From CAZWSX01 sp964636985 (GTDB taxonomy: Bacteria > Planctomycetota > Planctomycetia > Pirellulales > Pirellulaceae), in NCBI GenBank assembly GCA_964636985.1, contig CAZWSX010000021.1, positions 71,837-135,836 of the forward strand: DNA of 64,000 nt, given 5' to 3'. Positions 1-7,958 of the stretch are shown one piece after another (the first letter of the stretch is position 1; each line of letters starts with the position of its first letter). The translations under genes and the position numbers were made by a program. A model generated the notes under the pieces. It saw only the letters and a program-made list of their open reading frames with translations. It searched no databases and was not told where the DNA came from.

Positions 1-146
1 AACGACAGAGAGCCCACCGCGGCAGCGACCACCACCAATGCGTTTGCGAGGATGCCCAACCAGTAAAAGCGTTCGGCAAAAGTTCGTCGAACTAGAGGTG
101 CGGGGGCGTTGCCTGCGAGTGGCTGGGGCGATTCGATGGCGCTCAT
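1..146 (-). CDS. Membrane protein, 3' part outside window (partial)
   Basis: The first 48 codons of a gene that runs off the left edge of the window. It starts with ATG at 146 to 144, which overlaps the TGA stop of the upstream membrane-protein gene (ATGA), so the two are probably translationally coupled. The visible part has a short polar leader, then a motif RRTFAERF followed by one hydrophobic segment (LGILANALVVVAAAVG). The leader and first helix resemble the same part of the upstream 299-residue protein (QPTFAQHL, then a helix containing TNALLIGVVGG), so the pair look like tandem paralogues. Function is unknown. The overlap is seen directly; the paralogy is judged by eye. Confidence 0.6.
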   Translation of the reverse strand, partial: MSAIESPQPLAGNAPAPLVRRTFAERFYWLGILANALVVVAAAVGSLS

Positions 147-1042
147 GTTGCCTCTCCCGTTGCAACGTTCGCCTTGCGCCAGCTTCGATCCCACAATGGC
201 GGTGTCCAGACGATCCGCCAACCTAGTAGTAACCACGGCAACGTCATGGCCGCGGTGAAGAGAAGGATGGTTCCTTCGTAGTGCGCTACGCACTTGGCGT
301 CGTTGATGCTGAAGTAGGAGAGAGTGAATGGCGATCGACTGGATGCGAGGTGGAAGAGTGCTCCGGCGATCACGGTGAGCCACCACCCGAGATAGCCGGT
401 CAGGCTGACCACGAAGGCGACGGTCGCGACTTGAGCCGCGATCGCGATGAGCGCCGCTTCCTCGCCGCCCATGATGTTCTGAATCTCGCAGTAGTGTGCC
501 ATCCATCCGTAGACAACGGCTGTTACCGCCAGGGCCACCAAGGTGCTCTTGGAAACTTTGCCGTGAGGGCGAGTTTTCGTCAGGCTGGGTGAATCGTAGA
601 GCCGAAAGCCCCAGGCGAAAGTGAGCGCGAGGATGGGGGTGAAGATCAGAAGGATGGTCTCGATGCGCTCAGCAAGAGTCGCCCAAAATGGCTCGCTCGC
701 GAAATGGAGGGTCACGGGCACGAGCAACAAGACCGTCGGAAACGAAACCAGTGGGACCAGCGGCCCGATCCAAGGGACGCGGACCTCGCGCCACGAGACC
801 ATGGCGATCCAGACCAGAGTGAATGTTGCGATCGTCCCCACAAAGGCGAACGCGACACTGCTCCACAAAAGGTACGAACCATCGAATACCAGGGGCATCA
901 GAAGGAAGCCGCCCACAACGCCAATCAAGAGGGCGTTGGTCACCATCGCTGCCAAGCGCAGATGCTGGGCGAAAGTTGGCTGGGCGGGGCGCGGAGCGAG
1001 GTTGAGATTCGCGACGGCTGTTGGTGCTTCGACCGTGCTCAT
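143..1042 (-). CDS. Multi-pass membrane protein, unknown function
   Basis: A 299-residue protein with about seven hydrophobic segments, for example near residues 33-55, 60-82, 95-112, 130-147, 170-185, 195-225 and 260-276. It begins with a 25-residue polar, proline-rich leader and ends with a short basic tail. I recognise no catalytic motif and cannot place it in a named family. It is transcribed divergently from proS (129 bp between start codons), and its stop codon overlaps the start of the next membrane-protein gene, so the two form an operon reading off the left edge. Start ATG at 1042 is the first in frame. Likely an integral inner-membrane protein; nothing more specific is supported. 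Confidence 0.7.
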   Translation of the reverse strand: MSTVEAPTAVANLNLAPRPAQPTFAQHLRLAAMVTNALLIGVVGGFLLMPLVFDGSYLLWSSVAFAFVGTIATFTLVWIAMVSWREVRVPWIGPLVPLVSFPTVLLLVPVTLHFASEPFWATLAERIETILLIFTPILALTFAWGFRLYDSPSLTKTRPHGKVSKSTLVALAVTAVVYGWMAHYCEIQNIMGGEEAALIAIAAQVATVAFVVSLTGYLGWWLTVIAGALFHLASSRSPFTLSYFSINDAKCVAHYEGTILLFTAAMTLPWLLLGWRIVWTPPLWDRSWRKANVATGEAT

Positions 1043-1170
1043 CGTCCCGCTTCCAAGGTTGGCCGTGATGAGTCTACCTGCCCCCTGAACCAGTTGATCG
1101 CTAAACTAGTCGGTTTATTGGCGATTGTCGCCATTTTCCGCCCATTTGCTAGCAATTGCCACCAATCACC

Positions 1171-2673
1171 ATGGCTAAGACGGCGATCCAGCCCACCCGC
1201 GAACAGAATTACCCCGAATGGTACCAGCAGGTGATCAAAGCGGCCGATTTGGCCGAGATTTCGCCTGTGCGGGGGTGCATGGTGATCAAGCCATGGGGCT
1301 GGTCGATCTGGGAGAACATGCAGCGCGTGCTGGACGGGATGTTCAAAGAGACCGGCCACGAGAACGCCTATTTTCCTTTGTTCATCCCGATGAGCTTCCT
1401 GGAAAAGGAAGCCCAGCACGTGGAAGGCTTCGCCAAGGAATGCGCGGTGGTCACGCATCACCGGCTGGTTCCGGGTCCCAACGGCGGGCTGATCCCGGCC
1501 TCGCCGCTGGAAGAGCCGCTGATCGTTCGCCCGACGAGCGAGACGATTATCGGCGCGATGTACGCCAAGTGGGTGCAGAGCTACCGCGACCTGCCGATCT
1601 TGATCAACCAATGGGCGAACGTCGTCCGCTGGGAGATGCGGACGCGGATGTTCCTGCGGACGGCCGAGTTCCTGTGGCAGGAAGGTCACACGGCGCATGC
1701 CACGGCCGAAGAGGCGCAGGCCGAGACCATGCAGATGCTGAAAGTGTATGCCGCCTTCGCCGAAGACTTCATGGCGATGCCGGTGATCCAAGGAGAGAAG
1801 ACGGCAGGCGAACGCTTCCCCGGCGCCGTTCAGACGTATTCGATCGAAGCCATGATGCAGGACCGCAAAGCACTGCAAGCGGGGACGTCACACTTCCTGG
1901 GGCAGAACTTCGCCAAGGCGCAGGAGATCAAGTTCCTCGATCAGAACAACCAGGAGCAGTTTGCTTGGACGACGAGTTGGGGCGTCTCGACGCGGCTCAT
2001 CGGCGGGCTGATCATGACGCATAGCGACGACGATGGTTTGGTGCTGCCGCCGAAGCTCGCGCCGAAGCACATCGTGCTGCTCCCCATCTATCGCAACGAC
2101 GAAGAGCGGAGCCAGGTGATTCCGTATGTGCAGAGTTTGAAAAAGGAACTCGAGGCGCAGATCTTCGCGGGCGTTCCCGTTCGCGTGCAAATTGACGACC
2201 GCGACATCCGCGGCGGCGAGAAGAGCTGGCAGTGGGTGAAGAAGGGAGTTCCGATCCGCTGCGAGGTCGGGCCGAAGGACATCGCCAAGAACGCCGTCTT
2301 CATGGCTCGCCGCGACACGGGCGAAAAGTCGGGCGTCGACCGCGCCGCGTTTGTTCAAAACATCGTGACGACTTTGGAGCAGATTCAGACGGCGTTATAC
2401 GAGCGCGCGAAGAAGCTGCGCGACGACAACACGGTGACGATCGATAGCTTCGACAAGTTGAAGGAGTATTTCGGCAGCGGCGACGATGAGAAGGAAATTC
2501 GCGGTGGCTTTGCCTGGTGCCCGTTGGCCGACGTAGATGAGGTAAACAACAAGCTGCAATCAATGAAGCTGACGGTGCGAAACATCCCGCTCGAGCAGCC
2601 GCAAGAGCCGGGCAAGTGTTTGATCACCGGGCAAGCGGTGACCGGACGGGTGGTGGTAGCGAAGGCGTATTGA
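1171..2673 (+). CDS. proS: Prolyl-tRNA synthetase, archaeal/eukaryotic-type (family I)
   Basis: A class II aminoacyl-tRNA synthetase of 500 residues that charges tRNA-Pro with proline in the cytoplasm. Motif 2 is visible as VRWEMRTRMFLRTAEFLWQEG, preceded by RPTSETIIG; this and the TxxWGVSTRLIGG region (motif 3) are typical of the archaeal/eukaryotic form. It lacks the long editing insertion of the E. coli type and ends in a C-terminal tyrosine (VVVAKAY), a family I hallmark. The anticodon-binding domain lies at roughly residues 295-400. The C-terminal zinc-type domain is reduced, with few cysteines visible. ATG at 1171 is chosen over an in-frame TTG at 1156 because homologues begin close to this MAKT sequence. 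Confident. Confidence 0.96.
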   Translation: MAKTAIQPTREQNYPEWYQQVIKAADLAEISPVRGCMVIKPWGWSIWENMQRVLDGMFKETGHENAYFPLFIPMSFLEKEAQHVEGFAKECAVVTHHRLVPGPNGGLIPASPLEEPLIVRPTSETIIGAMYAKWVQSYRDLPILINQWANVVRWEMRTRMFLRTAEFLWQEGHTAHATAEEAQAETMQMLKVYAAFAEDFMAMPVIQGEKTAGERFPGAVQTYSIEAMMQDRKALQAGTSHFLGQNFAKAQEIKFLDQNNQEQFAWTTSWGVSTRLIGGLIMTHSDDDGLVLPPKLAPKHIVLLPIYRNDEERSQVIPYVQSLKKELEAQIFAGVPVRVQIDDRDIRGGEKSWQWVKKGVPIRCEVGPKDIAKNAVFMARRDTGEKSGVDRAAFVQNIVTTLEQIQTALYERAKKLRDDNTVTIDSFDKLKEYFGSGDDEKEIRGGFAWCPLADVDEVNNKLQSMKLTVRNIPLEQPQEPGKCLITGQAVTGRVVVAKAY

Positions 2674-2696
2674 GCCGATACCAAGCGTCGGTGCCT

Positions 2697-2793
2697 TAGG
2701 CCGAAGGCCCGACAGATCTCAGCCGGGGGCGTCGGGGCGTCGGGCTCCGGTTGCGAAAGCAAGCACTCCCCAAGGCCCGAAGGTGCCGACAGA
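2697..2793. repeat. GGGCCGAAGGCCC family repeats after proS
   Basis: Two elements: TAGGCCGAAGGCCCGACAG and following bases (2697-2726), matching 4600-4632, and CCAAGGCCCGAAGGTGCCGA (2769-2793), matching 38421-38446 at all but one base. Confidence 0.75.
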
Positions 2794-2882
2794 AATGCAG
2801 CTGCGGGAAATGAACTACTAAACACAACATCTATCCGATTTCAAAAGTTGTTCTGAACAAGTCGCCGCTCGGAACCTGCTCG

Positions 2883-4505
2883 ATGTCCGAAACCCCTGCC
2901 GATTCGCCAGTCATCGAATCAGCGCGCCGCGCCGGCAAGTTCGTCTTCGCGGCCCAAATCGGCGGGCAAATCATCTCGATCCTCTCGCTCGCCATTCTTT
3001 ATCGCCTGCTGCCAGAGCGCGACTTCGGAATTCTCGGCGCGGTCCTGCCCTTGGCGACGTTGCCGCGGATGGCAGCGACGCTGGGCTTCACGTTCGCGAC
3101 GATCCAGCGGCCCGACCTTTCCCATGCCGAGAGGACCGCGCTCTTCTGGTGGAACCTGGCGTCCGGCATCGCCGCCGCTGCCGCAACCGTCTTGCTGGCT
3201 TGGCTCACGGCGCTGCTCTTCACGGCCAAGGCTTTCCACTTCAAAGAAGTCACCTTTCTCATCCCTGTCGCTGTCGCGCTCGCCGGTGCCACCTTGCTCG
3301 CGGCATTGGGAAGCCAGCATCAAGCCATGCTCGAACGCGAACTCAAGTTCGCGGCGCTCTCGGGTTTGCGATTGGCCGGTCAACTGGTCGGCGCCGTCGC
3401 CGCGATCGTCTTGGCCTTTATCGGCTGGGGCGTATGGGGTTTGGTCGCGCAACAAGTCTTCGAGACCGGCATCATCTCGTTCGGCGCGTGGATACTCGAA
3501 CCGTGGCGCCCCGGCGCTCCCGCAACCGGCAAGCTCTCGGGCGGATCGACCCGCTTTAGTTTCTTCCTGGCCCTTACGAATCTGACGTTTCACCTCGGGC
3601 AGAATCTCGACAAGTGGGTCCTCCCCTTTATGTCGGGCTTCGCGATGCTCGGTCTCTACAGCCAGGCTTTCAACTGGATGATGCGTCCTGTCTATCTGCT
3701 CACCACGCCGCTCGGCAGTTTGATGCTCCCGACACTCTCGCGCCTGCACGAACGCGAACTCGCCGCCCAAGGCGACGCAGACCGCGCCCGCGAAGCGCAC
3801 GAGAACTTCGAGCACGCGGCGAGCGTTTTCTATCGCCTTACGGCCATCATCCTGTGCCCCATCTCCGTCGGCCTGGCCATCATGGCCCCCGACCTGATGC
3901 TCCTGCTTGGCGGCCCCAAGTGGCTCACCGCCGGATGGATCCTCGCGGTCCTGTCGCTGGCGATCGCCCCGCAAGGACTCATCAACATCACCGGCAGCCT
4001 TCTGGCCGCCCGCGGCAAAGCTGCCTCGTTGTGGCTCGTATCGGTTGCCGCCACGCTCGCGCTGATCGCCGGCTATTGGGTTGGCGGCATCTATGGAATT
4101 GAGATCGCACAGCTTGCTTCCGCGAACGGCCTTCCCATTCCAACCGAATTCCCCACCATCCCCGGCATGGGAACAACAATGGGCGTCGCCGTCGGCTTCG
4201 CCTCCACCACGCTCCTCGTCATCGCCACCATTTACCTCCCCTGGGCCTGGCGAACCGCGGGCCTGCAACTCTCATCGCTCGGGGTCGTCCTGTTCAAACC
4301 GATCTTCGCGTCGCTCACGATGGGCGTAGTCGTCTTCCTGATCCGCCGATCGTTCCCCTTCGACGAAAATGTCGCCAGCCCCAGCCTCGCAATCAAAATC
4401 GTCGCCTGCGTGATCATCGGCGTCGTCGCCTACAGCTGCTTCAACTTCATGGACGTCGCCTGGCTCATCATCCACGGCCGCCACGTCAACACACCGCCGA
4501 AGTAA
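2883..4505 (+). CDS. Oligosaccharide flippase / polysaccharide biosynthesis membrane protein
   Basis: A 540-residue integral membrane protein with about 12-14 hydrophobic segments. The N-terminal region (GKFVFAAQIGGQ, then LYRLLPERDFGILG) is typical of the Wzx/MATE-like polysaccharide exporters (PF13440/PF01943 type), which flip lipid-linked sugar units across the inner membrane. A cytoplasmic helical loop rich in Arg and Glu lies near residues 285-315. It is a single gene: proS ends 209 bp upstream and the aldolase-cupin gene starts 260 bp downstream, with palindromic repeats in both gaps. No glycosyltransferase genes are adjacent, so the exported glycan cannot be guessed. The family call is from topology and the N-terminal motif. 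Confidence 0.85.
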   Translation: MSETPADSPVIESARRAGKFVFAAQIGGQIISILSLAILYRLLPERDFGILGAVLPLATLPRMAATLGFTFATIQRPDLSHAERTALFWWNLASGIAAAAATVLLAWLTALLFTAKAFHFKEVTFLIPVAVALAGATLLAALGSQHQAMLERELKFAALSGLRLAGQLVGAVAAIVLAFIGWGVWGLVAQQVFETGIISFGAWILEPWRPGAPATGKLSGGSTRFSFFLALTNLTFHLGQNLDKWVLPFMSGFAMLGLYSQAFNWMMRPVYLLTTPLGSLMLPTLSRLHERELAAQGDADRAREAHENFEHAASVFYRLTAIILCPISVGLAIMAPDLMLLLGGPKWLTAGWILAVLSLAIAPQGLINITGSLLAARGKAASLWLVSVAATLALIAGYWVGGIYGIEIAQLASANGLPIPTEFPTIPGMGTTMGVAVGFASTTLLVIATIYLPWAWRTAGLQLSSLGVVLFKPIFASLTMGVVVFLIRRSFPFDENVASPSLAIKIVACVIIGVVAYSCFNFMDVAWLIIHGRHVNTPPK

Positions 4506-4530
4506 GCACGAAGACGGAACACGTCCGGCC

Positions 4531-4579
4531 TTTTGCCACAGCGGACACCGATTTCTCAGAGCGCCCCGTTCTCCGAGAG
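4531..4579. repeat. ACAGAGG/GAGA tract
   Basis: TTTTGCCACAGCGGACACCG followed by TCTCAGAG and TCCGAGAG. Member of the intergenic family also seen near 6434, 6541, 24640, 44149, 56229 and 58651. Confidence 0.7.
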
Positions 4580-4599
4580 ACCAGCACGTCAAGGAACAA

Positions 4600-4672
4600 A
4601 GGGCCGAAGGCCCGACAGATCTCAGCCGAGGTCGTCAGACGCCTGGAGCCTGGGGCCTATAGCCTGGAGCCT
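4600..4672. repeat. GGGCCGAAGGCCC and GCCTGGAGCC repeats
   Basis: GGGCCGAAGGCCCGACAGAT (4601-4620) matches 2697 onward; then GCCTGGAGCCTGGGGCCTAT (4641-4660) belongs to the GCCTGAAGCC family. Confidence 0.75.
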
Positions 4673-4765
4673 CCCCCGCCACCTTCCGCTATAGCCTTCG
4701 CCTCAGCGCCGAAGTACCTTGAAACGTCGTCCGGTCCCCTTCCCGCCTGCCGAAATCCCTCCCCG

Positions 4766-6415
4766 ATGAAAACTGCTGCTCTCCAGGCCTTTCGGCGCAA
4801 GTTGGCTGCTAATACGCCTGTCTTTGGATTGTGGGTAACGCTGGAATCCCCCAGCATCACCGAGATGGCTGTCGCGCTCGGACTCGATTGGGTCGTAATT
4901 GATGCCGAACACGGGCACCTCGATTGGAAGGAGATTGTCGATCACCTTCGTGCGACCGTTCGCAGCAACACCGTGGCGCTGGTTCGGATTGCGACGCTCG
5001 ATTCCGGCCTGATTAAGCGGGCACTTGATATTGGGGCCGACGGGATTGTGATCCCGTGGGTAGAGTCGGCCGATCAGTTCCGCCAGGCAGTTTCGTTTGC
5101 CCGTTATCCTCCGGAAGGTGTTCGCGGCATTGGCGGCGAACGGGCAACTTGCTGGGGACAATGTTTGCCTGAGCACACGGCCGAAGCGAACGAGAACGTC
5201 CTCGTCGTGCCGATCATCGAGACGGTTCGCACGATGCGGCAGGTGCCGCTGATGACGCAGGTCAACGGCGCCGAGGTCTTCTTCTTTGGCCCGGCCGATT
5301 ACTCGGCGACGGCTGGTTATCGCGGCCAGTGGCAAGGCCCGGGTGTTGCTGAACAGATCCTCTCGATGAAGGATACGATCCGTCGCGCCGGCAAACATTG
5401 CGGCTTGTTATCGACGAGCGAAGCGGATCTCGCTTCGCGGGTCGAGCAAGGTTTCCGGATGGTCGGCCTGGGGATGGACGCCGGGCTGTTGATCCGCTCG
5501 CTGCGATCGGCGCTTGAGTCAGTGAAGCGGCCGACCAAGATGGTGGCCTCGCTCGAGTCACAACCCGATCCCCCGACGCCGCTCGAGAAGCCGCCGGAGT
5601 CGATGCGTCCCGATCGTTCCGAGGTGATGAACGCGATTGGTTCGGGGCCCCGCGTCGAACTCGCGCCGGGCGTCAACTTCGAGTGCCTTGTCGGCAAGCA
5701 CAATCAAGCGAAAAAGCTGACGACCGGCTGGGTGACGTTCGCGCCCGATGCGACGCTGCCGTATCACATGCATGAGTTTACGGAGTCGATCACGCTGCTG
5801 GCTGGGTCGGCGAGCGTCGAGGTTAAAGGTCGGCGCTATGTCCTCAAGCCGATGGACAACATGGTGATTCCCAAGGGACACGCGCACACAGCGAAGAATT
5901 TGTCGAACAAGGAGATCGCCGTTTTCCAAGTGGCGCTGGCGACCGACAATCCGACGCGGACACTGGTGAACGAGTTCTTCTCGAAGCGCTCGATGCCCGA
6001 CGACTCGACTGGTACGCCTGGAAGCGAACGCGTGAACCGTTTTGCCACGGCCAAGCGATTTGCGGCAGGGCCGAATACCGAGTTCATCGACTTCTTCAAC
6101 GAAGACTTGATGCCCGGCATCGAGATGAGCGGTGGGTACGGCCTGTTCAAGCCGGGCGGGCGATTGCCAGCGCACGTGCACGACTTCGACGAATCGATTT
6201 GCATCATCTCAGGCTCGGCGACGTGCATTGTCGAAGGGCGGCGCTACAAAATGAGCGACGGCGCGACGGCGCTGCAGCCGCGAGGACGCGTCCACTACTT
6301 CATTAACGAAACCAGCGGCACGATGGAAATGCTGTGGGTTTACGCTGGGCCCAAGCCGGAACGGATCGTCGTGAACGAACGCTGCGCCACCGTGGAAGGA
6401 GACCCCTGGCGCTAA
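4766..6415 (+). CDS. HpaI/HpcH-type aldolase fused to two cupin domains
   Basis: A 549-residue fusion. Residues 1-255 form an HpcH/HpaI-type class II aldolase barrel, which cleaves or forms 2-keto-3-deoxy acids. His49 (in DAEHG), Arg74, Glu152 (in IIETVR) and Asp178 (in GPADYS) match the catalytic and metal ligands of that family. A proline-rich linker near 262-285 leads to two cupin barrels. The first has His334, His336 and Glu340, with His372 or His374. The second has His470, His472 and Glu476, with His510. Both therefore look able to bind metal. The aldolase is common; the fusion to a bicupin is unusual to me. The SMP-30-like gene follows on the same strand, which fits sugar-acid catabolism (inference). 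Start ATG 4766 matches the usual aldolase N-terminus. Confidence 0.88.
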   Translation: MKTAALQAFRRKLAANTPVFGLWVTLESPSITEMAVALGLDWVVIDAEHGHLDWKEIVDHLRATVRSNTVALVRIATLDSGLIKRALDIGADGIVIPWVESADQFRQAVSFARYPPEGVRGIGGERATCWGQCLPEHTAEANENVLVVPIIETVRTMRQVPLMTQVNGAEVFFFGPADYSATAGYRGQWQGPGVAEQILSMKDTIRRAGKHCGLLSTSEADLASRVEQGFRMVGLGMDAGLLIRSLRSALESVKRPTKMVASLESQPDPPTPLEKPPESMRPDRSEVMNAIGSGPRVELAPGVNFECLVGKHNQAKKLTTGWVTFAPDATLPYHMHEFTESITLLAGSASVEVKGRRYVLKPMDNMVIPKGHAHTAKNLSNKEIAVFQVALATDNPTRTLVNEFFSKRSMPDDSTGTPGSERVNRFATAKRFAAGPNTEFIDFFNEDLMPGIEMSGGYGLFKPGGRLPAHVHDFDESICIISGSATCIVEGRRYKMSDGATALQPRGRVHYFINETSGTMEMLWVYAGPKPERIVVNERCATVEGDPWR

Positions 6416-6433
6416 GACGAACGTGCAATTGGA

Positions 6434-6582
6434 TTTTGGCCACAGAGGGCACCGAGATCTCAGAGAGAGGAAGCTTGTGAATTCATTAATTGATTGATGA
6501 TTGTTGATTTATGAATTAAGGCAAGTTAGTAACCAATAGATCCCTTTCCCTCTCTGGGCTCTCTGCGTCTTCTGTGGCAAAA
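6434..6582. repeat. Inverted ACAGAGG tracts around an ATCAATC repeat
   Basis: Two oppositely oriented ACAGAGG/GAGA tracts (6434-6470 and 6541-6582) flank an AT-rich element (6480-6515) of the ATCAATCRATT family. This is most of the 210-bp gap before the SMP-30-like gene. Confidence 0.7.
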
Positions 6583-6625
6583 CGAATAAAAACTCCCTAG
6601 CCTCCTTTCCTCCAAGGAACTCACC

Positions 6626-7675
6626 ATGTCACGAAGTGCTTCGTTGTGTTTTGGGCTGGCGCTAGTTTGTTCGATGGGATCGCTCTACGCCGAAGAGCCG
6701 ATTGTTCCGGCTGGTGCCAAAGTCGAAAAGCTGTTCGAGTCGAACGTGCTTACCGAAGGGGTCTCGGTCGCGCCTGACGGAATGGTTTACTTCAGCGAGA
6801 TCACCTTCTCGCACAAGGCGGTCGATGCACAGGGCGTGATCGAAGCGGGCCACATCTGGAAGTACGACCCGAAGAGCGGCAAGACCTCGATCTTCCGTTC
6901 GCCGAGCGGCATGTCGAACGGGATCAAGTTCGACGCCAAGGGGCGGATGCTCGTGGCCGAGGGTGCCGACTACGGCGGTCGCCGCGTGACGCGGACCGAT
7001 ATGACCACGGGCAAGACCTACATCATCGCCGCGATGTACGAAGGTCGCCCGCTCAATTCGCCGAACGATATTACGATTGACGAAAAGGGACGGGTCTACT
7101 TCAGCGATCCGCGCTACCTGGGCTTCGAAGGGATCGACCAGCCGGTGCAGGCTGTCTATCGCATTGATACCGACGGCTCGATCCACCGGATCGTCACCGA
7201 TGCCGGCAAGCCCAACGGTGTGTGCGTGTCGCCTGACCAGAAGACGCTGTATGTGGTGAGTAATGACAATGGCGGCACGAGCATCGATCGTTTGGCCAAA
7301 GGTGGCACGGCACAGGCCGCTGGGGTTAGCGTGCCGCTTAAGAAAGGCGCTATGACGCTAAATGCGTACGACCTCGCTGCCGATGGTTCGGCAAAGTTCC
7401 GCAAGACGCTGGTCGACTACGCTCCGTTCGATGGCCCGGATGGTCTCATCGTCGACAAGGATGGGAACCTGTATGTCGCCGTTCGCGCGGAGAATCGTCC
7501 GGGCATTTGTGTTTACTCGCCTGATGGAAAAGAGCTGGCTTACATCCAGACCGAAGTCCCGACCAACGTCGGTTTCGGCCGCGGTGCGGATAAGAACCTG
7601 CTCTATATCACGGCGGGCAGCTCGCTCTATCGCATTCGCTTGAACCGCGAGGGGTATCAGTTGCCGTCGCAGTAA
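6626..7675 (+). CDS. Secreted SMP-30/gluconolactonase-like beta-propeller
   Basis: A 349-residue protein with a cleavable-looking signal peptide (about 22 residues, ending SLYA), followed by a six-bladed propeller of the SMP-30/gluconolactonase/LRE type. Conserved blades are visible: TEGVSVAPDGMVYFSE, SPNDITIDEKGRVYFSDPR and PNGVCVSPDQKTLYVV, carrying the Glu, Asn and Asp usually used for divalent metal binding. Such enzymes hydrolyse sugar lactones. The start is supported by AAGGA about 7 bases upstream of ATG. It sits between the aldolase-cupin gene and the DUF1549/1553 operon, so a role in periplasmic sugar-lactone or sugar-acid catabolism is plausible; the substrate is unknown. Confidence 0.88.
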   Translation: MSRSASLCFGLALVCSMGSLYAEEPIVPAGAKVEKLFESNVLTEGVSVAPDGMVYFSEITFSHKAVDAQGVIEAGHIWKYDPKSGKTSIFRSPSGMSNGIKFDAKGRMLVAEGADYGGRRVTRTDMTTGKTYIIAAMYEGRPLNSPNDITIDEKGRVYFSDPRYLGFEGIDQPVQAVYRIDTDGSIHRIVTDAGKPNGVCVSPDQKTLYVVSNDNGGTSIDRLAKGGTAQAAGVSVPLKKGAMTLNAYDLAADGSAKFRKTLVDYAPFDGPDGLIVDKDGNLYVAVRAENRPGICVYSPDGKELAYIQTEVPTNVGFGRGADKNLLYITAGSSLYRIRLNREGYQLPSQ

Positions 7676-7679
7676 GCCC

Positions 7680-7885
7680 GTAGCCGCACTTGCGTAGAGT
7701 GCGGTGGCCTGCGGGAGATGGTGCGTTGCAGGTCTCGGCCGTACGTTCCGCGTTCTGGCGAACGCGGCTACCGGAGGTTGCGTTGGGAGTAGCCGCACTC
7801 GCGTAGAGTGCGGTGGCCTTCGGGAGATGGTTGCGTTGCAGGTCTCGGTCGTCCCTTCCGCGTTCGAGGCGAACGCGGCTACGTC
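7680..7885 (+). repeat. Two tandem copies of GCCGC/GAACGC hairpin repeat
   Basis: A ~109-bp unit, twice. Each has a hairpin around GCCGCACT...AGTGCGG and one around CCGCGTTC...GAACGCGG. This fills most of the gap before the DUF1549/1553 gene. Confidence 0.85.
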
Positions 7886-7958
7886 GGAGACGCTGTGTGG
7901 TAAGCTATCATTGGCGTGCTACGACACTTTGCAATCGTGTTCAAAGAGAGGAGGCGGT

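Noticed and set aside
2919..4268. 449-residue open frame on the minus strand
   Set aside because: Exactly antisense to the flippase gene, low-complexity Gly/Glu/Arg composition, no ribosome site; a shadow of GC-rich coding DNA.
7680..7885. Tandem hairpin repeats as a CRISPR array
   Set aside because: Only two units, spacers are not unique sequences but part of the repeated unit, and no cas genes.
7704..7958. N-terminal extension of the DUF1549/1553 protein
   Set aside because: The stretch is intergenic hairpin repeat; a signal peptide and strong ribosome site mark 7959 as the start.
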